A DNA stretch of 64,000 nt from Lactobacillus selangorensis (GTDB lineage Bacteria; Bacillota; Bacilli; Lactobacillales; Lactobacillaceae). Shown piece by piece: positions 16,889 to 25,925 of this stretch (position 1 is the first letter of the stretch; the number at the start of each line of letters is the position of its first letter). The notes under the pieces were generated by a model. The model saw only the letters and a program-made list of their open reading frames with translations, ran no database searches and was not told where the DNA came from. The DNA lies in the NCBI RefSeq assembly GCF_001437205.1, contig NZ_JQAZ01000003.1, positions 1-64,000 of the forward strand, given 5' to 3'. The position numbers were made by a program, and so were the translations under genes.

Positions 16889-18883
16889 ATGCAAACAGAT
16901 AATGAAAAATACAATAAAACTGTACAGCCGAACACGGCTTTCTTAAATGAACTTAAAGACAAGCTGCCTGAATTCTTTACCAGGGAAGGATTTTTTGATT
17001 TAGATAAGTTTAGGAACCAACTAAAAGATAAGAATATTAATGAGTTGAGTGAAGGTTATCAGCTAAATTTCATTGGTAAAGATTATGCGCGGCGTCAAGC
17101 AGGTGAGATGCCGACAACAGTGATCGTCCCTGATGAGAAACAAAATAAGGGTGAAGGGAAAGAGAGTAATAACTTGTTCTTTACTGGTGATAATTTAGAA
17201 GTCTTACGTCATCTTCAGAACAATTACCAGAATAAGATAAATGTGATTTACATTGATCCGCCATATAACACCGGTAGTGATGGATTCGTATATCCGGATT
17301 CTTTTGAATACAGCGATGAGAAATTAAAAGATATGTTTGGTATGGATGATGATCAGGTGGAACGTTTGAAGAGTATTCAAGGTAAGTCTAGTCACTCTGC
17401 ATGGTTGACATTTATGTATCCGAGATTAGTTCTTGCCAAAAATCTTCTTACAGATGATGGAATAATATTTATTTCAATCGATGATAACGAAGTTACAAAT
17501 CTGCATGAATTAATGGATAGTATCTTCGGCGAAATTAACTTTATGAGTCAAGTTAGTGTTGTAAACAATCCTCGTGGTAGATCACAAGATAAATATATTG
17601 CAACATCTTCAGAGTACTTAATGATTTTTTCCAAGAAACCGTTACCTGCTGGCGTAATATCCGTAAAGAAAAATGTGAACGATATTGTGAAGGACTATCC
17701 TGAAGAAGATGAAATTGGAAAGTATCGGTTAATAGAGTTAAGAAACACTCATCGAGACTTTGGCAAATTTAATCGTCCTAATTTATATTATCCTGTTTAT
17801 GTTTCTGAAGATGGAGAAGTGGCTTTAACTCCAAATGAAAAGTTTAAATATAAAGTTTTGCCTAACTGGAACGATGGATTTGAGGGATGCTGGACCTGGA
17901 GTGAAAGTAAATCCAAGGAGAATAAACATTTATTAATCGGTCGTAAGCATAATGATAGTTGGAAAATATATAGAAAGAGCTATGCCAAAAATTCCTATAA
18001 ACAGCTGAAAAGCATTTGGAATGAAAAAAGTTTTTATACGGATAAAGGGCAATTAAGAGTTGGAAAATTATTTGAAACTAAAAATAAGATTTTTTCTGCT
18101 CCTAAGTCTGACCAATACATAAAGCAGATTGTTAAAATGTCAGGAAAGAAAAATGGAGTATTTTTGGATTTCTTTGCCGGATCATCAACAACAGCTGATG
18201 CTGTTATGCAACTTAATGTTGAAGATGGAGGACATCGCAAATTCATTATGGCCCAGTTGCCGGAAAAAACCTATCAAATCAATAAAGATGACAAAGAGGT
18301 GCCGACTAAGGGAGGCCAAGCGGCATATGATGCTGGTTTTAAATCCATTGACCAAATTTCTCGAGAACGTATTCGTCGCGCTGCTAAGAAAATTCGTGAA
18401 GATAATGAATTGACCTTACCTGAAGACTTTGATGGTAGCTTCAAGCATTATCGAGTTGTCAAACCGATTAAACAGACGTTGGAAAACATTGAAGACTTTG
18501 ATCCAAACAATACCAATTTATTTACTAATATGGTTGACGGTTTCTCTAGCCAGAGTTTAGAAGTAGCTGGAGATACGGCTGGTGAAGACACCATTCTTAC
18601 TACCTGGCTGGCTAAGGATGGGTATTCTTTCGATACCAACGTTGAAGAAATTAAGTTTGGCAATTACACAGCTCATCAAGTTGAAAATAATCGTCTCTAC
18701 CTGATTAATGAAGGCTGGGGAGCTGACCAGACCAGAGAGCTGTTAAATCAACTGGGTACTCACCAGTTAGAAGTACAGAGTGTGGTTATCTTTGGCTATT
18801 CCTTTAACGTCGCCGAACTTCGCGAACTAGAAAATGGTCTGAAGCAGTTAGATAGTAAAGTCACTTTGATCAAGAGGTACTAA
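16889..18883 (+). CDS. mod: Type III restriction-modification system methyltransferase (Mod)
   Basis: A 664-residue beta-class N6-adenine methyltransferase. GDNLEVLRHLQ precedes the catalytic motif IV YIDPPYNTG (about residues 121-129); the SAM motif comes later as FLDFFAGSSTTADAV (about 425-440), the order of type III Mod proteins. The region between them should hold the target recognition domain. I chose ATG at 16,889 because GGAGAAA lies seven bases upstream. The Res gene follows after three bases. Mod gives the sequence specificity and protective methylation of one strand. Confidence 0.93.
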   Translation: MQTDNEKYNKTVQPNTAFLNELKDKLPEFFTREGFFDLDKFRNQLKDKNINELSEGYQLNFIGKDYARRQAGEMPTTVIVPDEKQNKGEGKESNNLFFTGDNLEVLRHLQNNYQNKINVIYIDPPYNTGSDGFVYPDSFEYSDEKLKDMFGMDDDQVERLKSIQGKSSHSAWLTFMYPRLVLAKNLLTDDGIIFISIDDNEVTNLHELMDSIFGEINFMSQVSVVNNPRGRSQDKYIATSSEYLMIFSKKPLPAGVISVKKNVNDIVKDYPEEDEIGKYRLIELRNTHRDFGKFNRPNLYYPVYVSEDGEVALTPNEKFKYKVLPNWNDGFEGCWTWSESKSKENKHLLIGRKHNDSWKIYRKSYAKNSYKQLKSIWNEKSFYTDKGQLRVGKLFETKNKIFSAPKSDQYIKQIVKMSGKKNGVFLDFFAGSSTTADAVMQLNVEDGGHRKFIMAQLPEKTYQINKDDKEVPTKGGQAAYDAGFKSIDQISRERIRRAAKKIREDNELTLPEDFDGSFKHYRVVKPIKQTLENIEDFDPNNTNLFTNMVDGFSSQSLEVAGDTAGEDTILTTWLAKDGYSFDTNVEEIKFGNYTAHQVENNRLYLINEGWGADQTRELLNQLGTHQLEVQSVVIFGYSFNVAELRELENGLKQLDSKVTLIKRY

Positions 18884-18886
18884 GCC

Positions 18887-21862
18887 ATGAAGATTAAACT
18901 AGAAACTTTACAGCATCAAACTGACGCTCTGGCTGCCATTGATAAATCTTTTCCTGGAATGGATACGATGAGTAATGATCCCAATGCAAACTACATCTAT
19001 GCCAATCCGCTGATTAAGTACCGCTACAACGATAAAGCTAATATTGACATAAAGATGGAAACAGGTACAGGGAAGACCTATGTTTATACCCGGATGATGT
19101 ATGAATTACATCAAAAGTATGGGCTCTTTAAGTTTGTCATTGCAGTTCCAAGCCCAAGTATTAAAGAAGGTACTCGTAGTTTCATTACCAGTGATTATGC
19201 TAAACAGCATTTTAGTGAATTCTATGAAAATACTCGGGTGCAATTAAACGTCATTAACGCAGGCGATTTTAGTGCACGTTCAGGGCGACGTAACTTCCCG
19301 GCACAGCTATCTGAATTTGTGGAGGCAACTAGACAGAATACTAATCAAATTGAGGTGCTGCTGGTTAATCAAGGGATGCTTCATTCTAAGTCCATGCACC
19401 GTGATGATTATGATCAGACTTTGCTTGGTGGCGAAACTTCACCAATCAAGGCCATTGCGGCAACTAGACCTGTAGTCATTATTGACGAGCCGCAGCGATT
19501 CCCACGGGGCAAAAAGTTTTACGAAGATATTAAAGCAATGAAGCCCCAATTAATTGTTCGTTTTGGGGCTACTTTCCCGGAAACAACAAGTGGGCGTGGC
19601 AAAAACAAGGTTACTAAGATTGATTATTACGGTGGTGAACCTCAGTTCAACTTGGATGCTGTCGATAGCTTTAATCAAGGTTTAGTTAAGGGAATCGATA
19701 TCGATTACCCAGATATGCCAGAAGAGCAAGCAAGCAACTTGTACAAGGTTAAACAGGTTAAAGCTAAAGAATTGATCCTTTCCCAAGGGAAAAAAGAATA
19801 TTCCCTTGGTGTTGGTGAAAACCTTGCAGATGTCGATCCAGGCTTTCAAGGGGATATTACTTATGCCGGTGGCACGGATCATGAGTTATCTAATGGATTG
19901 GCGTTGGCTAAAGACATGAAATTAATCCCGGGCACTTTCGCGCAAAGTTACCAGAAAGAGATTATTTCGCAAGCCTTGGACTGCCACTTTAAAGCCGAAG
20001 AGGAAAATTTTCTACGTCCTAACTCTGGGGATAATGCGCCTAAAATTAAAACCTTGTCCTTGTTTTTCATTGATAGTATTTCAAGCTTTCGAGGAGAAAA
20101 TAGCAGTAAAGGCTGGCTTGCCAAAGAATTTGAACGACTTTTAACTGAAAAATTAAATAGACTGATTGGTCGGTATGAGATGGCAATAGATGATCGAGAA
20201 AAAGATTATTGTTCATTCTTACAAGCTACTTTAAGGAGCTTGCAGTCAGAACATCAGGACGTATATGCTGGCTACTTTAGTGAAGATCGCGGCAGTTCAG
20301 ATGCTGATATTCAAGCTGAAGTTGAGGATATTCTTAGTAATAAGGAAAAACTGCTCAGCTTTAAGGATAAAGATGGTAACTGGCTAACTCGTCGCTTCCT
20401 CTTTTCAAAGTGGACGCTGCGTGAAGGTTGGGATAATCCAAATGTTTTCACAATTGCCAAGTTACGTACTTCCGGTTCCGAAATTAGTAAGATTCAGGAA
20501 GTTGGTCGTGGTTTACGGCTTCCAGTTGATGAAACTGGTCACCGTTTGAATCAGGATGAGTGGCAGAGTCGTCTATCTTTCTTAATTGGTTATGATGAAC
20601 GAGATTTTGCTCAAAAGTTAGTAGGTGAAATTAATGATGATTCACCGATAAAACTGAACCAAGAAGAATTAACTGATGACATGATCAAGCTGATTGTTAA
20701 AGCTAAACAAAAAACTGACCCTAAATTTGAGGAGGATCAGTTGCTTGATGATTTGGATGATCATAATGTGATTACCCGTTCTAACAAATTTAAAGAAAAC
20801 GTTGAATTAGATGGTCAAATGATGACCGGCTATGATGCGTTGTGTCATCTTTATCCAGAATTAGTCCAAGAAACTAAAATTGCTAAGGATAAGGTTCGAG
20901 ATAAAAATTCAAAAGACAGCACAACTGTTAAGTTACGCAAGCAAAATTGGCAGCAATTGAAAAACTTGTGGCTGCAATTGGCTAAGCGGCAAATGATCAA
21001 GTTTGATCCATCGGTTAATCAGGATGCAGAAACTGTGGCTCGTAATGTCTTCAATGATGGTGATAATAAGATCTTTGTTTTGCAACGGCCACAGGTGGTT
21101 CACCAAGAAGTGGTAACTGATGAGAATGTGGCTTCCGTTCGGGAAACGCAGTCGGATTATAGTACTGAATATTTGACCATGAAATATGGTAAATTTCTTA
21201 AGATTCTGGCCCAACAAACAGATTTATCAGTAAACTTGCTGAACAGCCTGATGATTGAGGCAATTAAGAGATTAAGAAACAATACTAATTACATTAATGA
21301 AAAAACATTAGGTAATTTAATTCGAACCTTTAACAATCAGTTTAACGAACGAATCAAGACTTCATATAGCTATGAGCCTTTGAAGTTTTCGGCTTCCACC
21401 TCGATTTACAATGCCAAGAAGCAGGAATTTGTAGATTCAGTTCCTGCTAGCGTACTTGGAGTATACCAATCAAATTCAACTTCTGATGAAAAGTACTTGT
21501 ATGATCGACCACCGCTGCGTTATGACAGTGCTGATCCAGAATTAAAAATTTTACAACGGTCGTATGGGCCGAAGATTAGTGTCTTTGGAAAATTGCCAAA
21601 AAAGGCTATTAAGATTCCGCGCTTTGATAACGGAACGACTACACCTGACTTTATCTTTAAAATTGAACATGGTAATAAGCCAATTTATTTGGTGATTGAA
21701 ACTAAAGCTGAAAACATGCGTTTGGGTGATGAAGAAATTCGAATTATTCAGCAAAAGTACTTTGATCATTTGCAGGAATCAGGGGTTTATTATCGAATGG
21801 CTACTAGTGAACAAGAGGTGCATGACTTGATTAATAAGTTGGAAAACGGGGAGTTGAATTAG
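18887..21862 (+). CDS. res: Type III restriction endonuclease subunit (Res)
   Basis: A 991-residue helicase-nuclease. Walker A is METGTGKTYVY (about residues 57-67), motif II is IIDEPQRF (DEPQ, about 199-202) and motif VI is EVGRGLRLP. The C-terminal nuclease shows TPDFIF and, about 18 residues later, VIETKAE, a PD-(D/E)xK site as in type III Res proteins. All key residues are present, so the enzyme looks intact. It needs Mod for target recognition. The ParB-like gene begins right after its stop codon, suggesting one transcript. Confidence 0.93.
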   Translation: MKIKLETLQHQTDALAAIDKSFPGMDTMSNDPNANYIYANPLIKYRYNDKANIDIKMETGTGKTYVYTRMMYELHQKYGLFKFVIAVPSPSIKEGTRSFITSDYAKQHFSEFYENTRVQLNVINAGDFSARSGRRNFPAQLSEFVEATRQNTNQIEVLLVNQGMLHSKSMHRDDYDQTLLGGETSPIKAIAATRPVVIIDEPQRFPRGKKFYEDIKAMKPQLIVRFGATFPETTSGRGKNKVTKIDYYGGEPQFNLDAVDSFNQGLVKGIDIDYPDMPEEQASNLYKVKQVKAKELILSQGKKEYSLGVGENLADVDPGFQGDITYAGGTDHELSNGLALAKDMKLIPGTFAQSYQKEIISQALDCHFKAEEENFLRPNSGDNAPKIKTLSLFFIDSISSFRGENSSKGWLAKEFERLLTEKLNRLIGRYEMAIDDREKDYCSFLQATLRSLQSEHQDVYAGYFSEDRGSSDADIQAEVEDILSNKEKLLSFKDKDGNWLTRRFLFSKWTLREGWDNPNVFTIAKLRTSGSEISKIQEVGRGLRLPVDETGHRLNQDEWQSRLSFLIGYDERDFAQKLVGEINDDSPIKLNQEELTDDMIKLIVKAKQKTDPKFEEDQLLDDLDDHNVITRSNKFKENVELDGQMMTGYDALCHLYPELVQETKIAKDKVRDKNSKDSTTVKLRKQNWQQLKNLWLQLAKRQMIKFDPSVNQDAETVARNVFNDGDNKIFVLQRPQVVHQEVVTDENVASVRETQSDYSTEYLTMKYGKFLKILAQQTDLSVNLLNSLMIEAIKRLRNNTNYINEKTLGNLIRTFNNQFNERIKTSYSYEPLKFSASTSIYNAKKQEFVDSVPASVLGVYQSNSTSDEKYLYDRPPLRYDSADPELKILQRSYGPKISVFGKLPKKAIKIPRFDNGTTTPDFIFKIEHGNKPIYLVIETKAENMRLGDEEIRIIQQKYFDHLQESGVYYRMATSEQEVHDLINKLENGELN

Positions 21863-21863
21863 G

Positions 21864-23156
21864 ATGCTGTCGCTAATTGAATTAGCTAAAGAAGGAAATT
21901 TAGAGAAGACAGGAGCTAAGCCTAAGCTACCAATTAAGGTGGATGGTGTTAGTTCCGAGACGTTGGATGTCTATAAAATTCCGTTGGAATACCTTTATTA
22001 CAATGATAAGAATGGTCGGATCGCAACAGGCATTTCTCAGTATCATGATGAGCTGCACCCAGCAAATGACCATGAAGACCCACAATATAACAATTTTGTT
22101 GCTAAGTTAATTGAGCAGGATAATTCTTCAGCACTGAAGCGAACAGAAAAATCAATTCAGGAGTCTGGCCAGCAGGTATATGGTTATGTTCTTGATGATG
22201 GAAGAATTATCGATGGTAATCGGCGCTTCACTGCCTTACGAAATATTCACCAGTCAACTGGTAGGACAGTTTATTTTGAAGCCGTGGTATTACCATTCTC
22301 ATATGACAATTCAACTGAACGAGCTAAGATCAAAAAACTGGAATTGGCTATTCAGATGGGTGTTGAAGAACGTCAAAATTATGATCCGGTTGACTTAGCT
22401 GTTGACATTTATCAAACTACTGGCGGCGATGATCCAATCATGACTCAGGCGGACTATGCTGCGGATTCTCATATGCGCCCAACTGAGGTTAAGAAATATT
22501 ATGATGGTGCTGTTTACATGAAGAAGTTTCTGAAATTTATTGGAGCTCCGGACAATAACTTCAACATCATCAAGGAGAGTAAGGTCTGGTCGCTGTTTTA
22601 TGAAATGGGAAAGTCACTTTCAAAGAACTTTGGTGATGATTCAGAATCGCAGGTTCGTAAGAATGAAACCATGAACTCATACTTCGGTGTGATTCTTTAT
22701 CAGATTCATGTTGGTGTTAGCGGGAATACCGCTAGAACTCATATTCGTGAATATGGTAAAAATGTTGTCAATAGTGTCGATAACGAAGATTTTAATGATG
22801 ATGTCGCGGACATTGTTGATGATCTGTCTGAATCACTACAGGATGATGAAATTCATACCACCTCTGATTTGATGCAAAGTTTAACTGATGAAAATGATAC
22901 GGTTGAAGCCTTAGGAGATACTTTTGATACTTATATGCGGAACGCACGGAACAGTGAGTCCGTCGATAAATTCATTCGTAATATTAAGCAAAATGTGAAA
23001 TATTATCATGACTTGAACGAAGATGGTGGCCTCATTGGGAGCCTACGTTATAACGAAGTGAGTGAAGACCAGTTAAAAGAGTTGCAAAAATACATGCGTG
23101 ACTTGAATCAACTAAGTAAGGAGTTGTTCAGTAAGTATGGAGACGAAATCAGATAG
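21864..23156 (+). CDS. ParB-like domain protein downstream of type III RM
   Basis: A 430-residue protein with a ParB/sulfiredoxin-like N-terminal domain: YKIPLEYLYYND, and DDGRIIDGNRRFTALR (about residues 109-124), where DGNRR is the nucleotide-binding signature of ParB-like proteins. The middle is helical and could bind DNA; the C-terminus is acidic. It overlaps the following SNF2 gene by 20 bases. ParB-like proteins can act as CTP switches or nucleases; which applies here is not visible. Its place between Res and an SNF2 helicase suggests an accessory pair added to the RM system. Confidence 0.72.
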   Translation: MLSLIELAKEGNLEKTGAKPKLPIKVDGVSSETLDVYKIPLEYLYYNDKNGRIATGISQYHDELHPANDHEDPQYNNFVAKLIEQDNSSALKRTEKSIQESGQQVYGYVLDDGRIIDGNRRFTALRNIHQSTGRTVYFEAVVLPFSYDNSTERAKIKKLELAIQMGVEERQNYDPVDLAVDIYQTTGGDDPIMTQADYAADSHMRPTEVKKYYDGAVYMKKFLKFIGAPDNNFNIIKESKVWSLFYEMGKSLSKNFGDDSESQVRKNETMNSYFGVILYQIHVGVSGNTARTHIREYGKNVVNSVDNEDFNDDVADIVDDLSESLQDDEIHTTSDLMQSLTDENDTVEALGDTFDTYMRNARNSESVDKFIRNIKQNVKYYHDLNEDGGLIGSLRYNEVSEDQLKELQKYMRDLNQLSKELFSKYGDEIR

Positions 23157-25029
23157 TCCAATCATCATTAAGAATAATGACGGTTTCTTTCAACTATTAG
23201 ATGATAGTAACCATACACTGGAGTCCAAGACAGCTCAGCGTGGCTTAGCTATTTTTAGACCGTACTTTGAAGATCCGGGACAACGGACCTTTAAGGAAGA
23301 TTTAACTTACGTTCAACTGCTTGAATTAGTTAAGAAGCTTAATAGGCGTCTGCAACGTAAAGGGTTACCTGAAGTTCAAACTAGCAACAAGTTTAATCAG
23401 TTTGTTCAACAGCGTCAGTATTATATTAAGGAACAAAGTCAGGCTGGTTTAACTATCAAAGATGGTGATCCTCGCTGGCAACATGAGTTTGATAACTTCA
23501 AAGCGGTCGTTAGTCAAGAAATTACGCGGCCACTTAAGCCAGAGCAAGAAAAAGCTAGTTTCTTCATGACTATCATGAAACGAGCGGCTAATTTTTCAGT
23601 GCCTGGCGCTGGTAAAACGGCGATGATGTATGGTACTTTTGCTTATCTTTCTAGTCCGAGAATAGATGAAGTTAATAAACTGTTAGTAGTTTCACCATTA
23701 AATGCTTTTGCTGCTTGGCGGACAGAATTTGAAGCTGTGTTTGGTCCGAAGCGTCAGCTGCATTATCTCAATATGCGGGACAAAAAATATAACAATAATG
23801 TTGGCGCTATTAAGCATGATTGGGTTGAAGCTGATGTAATTACCATCAACTATGAATCTTTACAAAGTAAGCTGAACATCATTAATGACTTACTAGATTC
23901 AAAAACTATGTTAGTTTTCGATGAAGTCCACCGGGTAAAGGGCGTCGGAGGTCAACGCGCCAAGGCGGCCCTCAATTTAAGCCAGGCACCACATTACCGT
24001 TATGTTTTAACGGGGACACCAATTCCAAATGGTTTTAGAGATATTTATAATTTCTTACATTTGATGTACCCCGATGAATATTCATCATTCTTTGCTTGGG
24101 ATTTAACGACTTTGAACAATATTGACCCAGAAGATGTGAATAAGAAGTTATCGCCATTTTTCTGGCGAACAAATAAGGAAGATCTGCATGTGCCTAAGCC
24201 AGATCCAGATATCATTAAGGTGGTAGATCCATCTCCGGATCAGCAGATGTTGTCGCAAGCGATTTACGAAACCGAAAATGGGACGTTGGCTACCTTTATT
24301 AGGATACTCCAGGCATCGACTAATCCAGCTCTGTTAGCCAGCAATATCAATTACAAGGAATTAGGGTTAATTGATGGAGATTCTGGTATTTGGGACAAGC
24401 AATCAGCGGAGATTGAAAAAAAGAATGTTAGCAGCGGTGAGGCTTACAAGAAGTATGATTTAGCAAGGATTAAATCGCCTAAGTTTGAGATGGGGATTGA
24501 CTTAATTGATAAGTTAGTTAGTCAGGGCAAAAAAGTCCTTGTTTGGGGGATGTTTGTTGGCACCATGCAGAAGATCACTGATACTCTCAACGGTATGGGA
24601 ATTAAAACTACCTTGATTTATGGGGCCACCCCAAAGCAAGACCGCGAAGGAATGATTAACAATTTCCGTACTGGTGATGCTCAGGTATTGGTTTCTAACC
24701 CTAATACGTTAGGTGAATCTATTTCGCTACATCAGACGGTGCACGATGCTGTTTACTTTGAATACAACTTTAACCTGACTTTTATGTTGCAGTCGCGAGA
24801 TCGAATTAATCGTCTGGGACTGCCAGCACATCAGTACACTAGGTATTATTATTTGATGACTAAGGGTGATGTTGCTCATATGGGGTTCATTGATAATACT
24901 GTCTACAAAAAGCTGAAGGATAAAGAAAAGGTTATGATCGATGCCATTGATGGTCAATTGCTTGTACCTGAATATACTGATGATTATCTACAAGAAGTTA
25001 AGGATATTGTCATGGGGAGGTACAAGTAG
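23137..25029 (+). CDS. SNF2-family DEAD/DEAH helicase
   Basis: A 630-residue SNF2-type ATPase. Motif I is FSVPGAGKTAMMY (about residues 152-164), Ia is LLVVSPLNAFAAW, motif II is VFDEVHRVKG (DEVH, about 262-265) and III is LTGTPIPNG. In the second lobe LVSNPNTLGESISLHQT and QSRDRINRLG are motifs V and VI. It starts at ATG 23,137 after AAGGAG, inside the end of the ParB-like gene. No nuclease domain is visible. With the ParB-like protein it may remodel or scan DNA for the defence module. Confidence 0.85.
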   Translation: METKSDSPIIIKNNDGFFQLLDDSNHTLESKTAQRGLAIFRPYFEDPGQRTFKEDLTYVQLLELVKKLNRRLQRKGLPEVQTSNKFNQFVQQRQYYIKEQSQAGLTIKDGDPRWQHEFDNFKAVVSQEITRPLKPEQEKASFFMTIMKRAANFSVPGAGKTAMMYGTFAYLSSPRIDEVNKLLVVSPLNAFAAWRTEFEAVFGPKRQLHYLNMRDKKYNNNVGAIKHDWVEADVITINYESLQSKLNIINDLLDSKTMLVFDEVHRVKGVGGQRAKAALNLSQAPHYRYVLTGTPIPNGFRDIYNFLHLMYPDEYSSFFAWDLTTLNNIDPEDVNKKLSPFFWRTNKEDLHVPKPDPDIIKVVDPSPDQQMLSQAIYETENGTLATFIRILQASTNPALLASNINYKELGLIDGDSGIWDKQSAEIEKKNVSSGEAYKKYDLARIKSPKFEMGIDLIDKLVSQGKKVLVWGMFVGTMQKITDTLNGMGIKTTLIYGATPKQDREGMINNFRTGDAQVLVSNPNTLGESISLHQTVHDAVYFEYNFNLTFMLQSRDRINRLGLPAHQYTRYYYLMTKGDVAHMGFIDNTVYKKLKDKEKVMIDAIDGQLLVPEYTDDYLQEVKDIVMGRYK

Positions 25030-25030
25030 T

Positions 25031-25581
25031 ATGGCTTGGCCAGCTATTGTTAGTGCTATAGCAAGCGTTATTGCTCTTGTTATATCTGGATTTGCTTATT
25101 TCAAACGCACCAAAATAGGGAACAAACTGAAGAATTATTTGAAGAGGCAAGGAAGCCCTATGTCATTGCCTACATACAGAGTCAGCAAATAAAGAAATCT
25201 TTGTTTTGGAATTTAGTAATAAAGAATTTTGGTGGAACTGGGACATATATTACTAGTGTTGAAGCGAACCCGTCTTTATCTGGTGAATATATACCATTGA
25301 AGAATAATCCATTTTCAGCAATGGACCATCAATTGATTGCTCCAGGTCAATCATATAAGGCTACTATTGCAGTTAGTGAAAATAACACGAGAAATAGAAA
25401 TCTACCAGATAAAATTAAGAGTTTAATAGTAGAGGGACATAGCGTTGATAAAATTAATCTATCTACTACAGCATTTAAGCTAAAAATTGATTTAAAGGAT
25501 TTTGATGGCACAACACACTCTGAAACATTTGACCTGGATATTGGATCAGCATTAAGTCTGGTAACGTTTTTTAATGATTAG
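25031..25581 (+). pseudogene. Small membrane-anchored protein, frameshifted
   Basis: The first frame encodes a single N-terminal membrane helix (PAIVSAIASVIALVISGFAY) followed by basic residues. Near 25,115-25,130 the coding sense moves to the -1 frame, which without a stop reads EELFEEARKPYVIAYIQSQQ and then LVIKNFGGTGTYITSVE to the stop at 25,581. Together they make a plausible protein of about 183 residues with one TM helix and a beta-rich outer domain. A one-base deletion, a sequencing error or programmed frameshifting could explain this; I see no classic slippery heptamer. It is the last gene of module B. Confidence 0.65.
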
Positions 25582-25794
25582 CTTTTTCCACAAACATCTT
25601 AAATCACTTTTTTATAACTTATGTGTTCCCGCAAACTGGTAATAACTTGAGACTTACTATTCGTCTCAAAAGTAAGGGAAGATTTGGAATTATGAAAGCG
25701 AGTTAACAAACACAATATTTTTGATTAAGCAAAGATAATTTTGTAGAGTAGCGGTTAATCAAGAATGTGTAATTGATAACATCAGCTCGTGGCA
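25582..25794. repeat. Module end sequence, copy B
   Basis: Homologous to 12,653-12,861: TTTTTCCACAAA after the last gene, a TGTTCCCGCAAAC block, and the 44-base segment 25,751-25,794 ending in AGCTCGTGGCA. In this copy the end abuts what looks like the core chromosome, since the following genes have GC-richer codon use. I see no gene in 25,582-25,925. Confidence 0.7.
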
Positions 25795-25833
25795 TATTGA
25801 ATCAGTGACGGCCTTGGAACTGCAATAATGATA

Positions 25834-25870
25834 AAACACCTTCGCATAAATCCTTGCGAAGGCGTTTTTG
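25834..25870 (+). terminator. Intrinsic terminator
   Basis: CACCTTCGCA and TGCGAAGGCG pair around an eight-base loop and are followed by five T. It lies just outside the defence island and may have served the gene that was next to the insertion point. Confidence 0.75.
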
Positions 25871-25925
25871 ATATTGTAAATTCACTGCAAATGTTCAATA
25901 ATGCACGTATCAGGAGAAGTGGGGG

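Noticed and set aside
1-25794. Possible CRISPR array or transposase gene in the defence island.
   Set aside because: I looked for regularly spaced direct repeats and for DDE, serine or tyrosine recombinase motifs in the long frames and found none. The modules carry no visible recombinase of their own.
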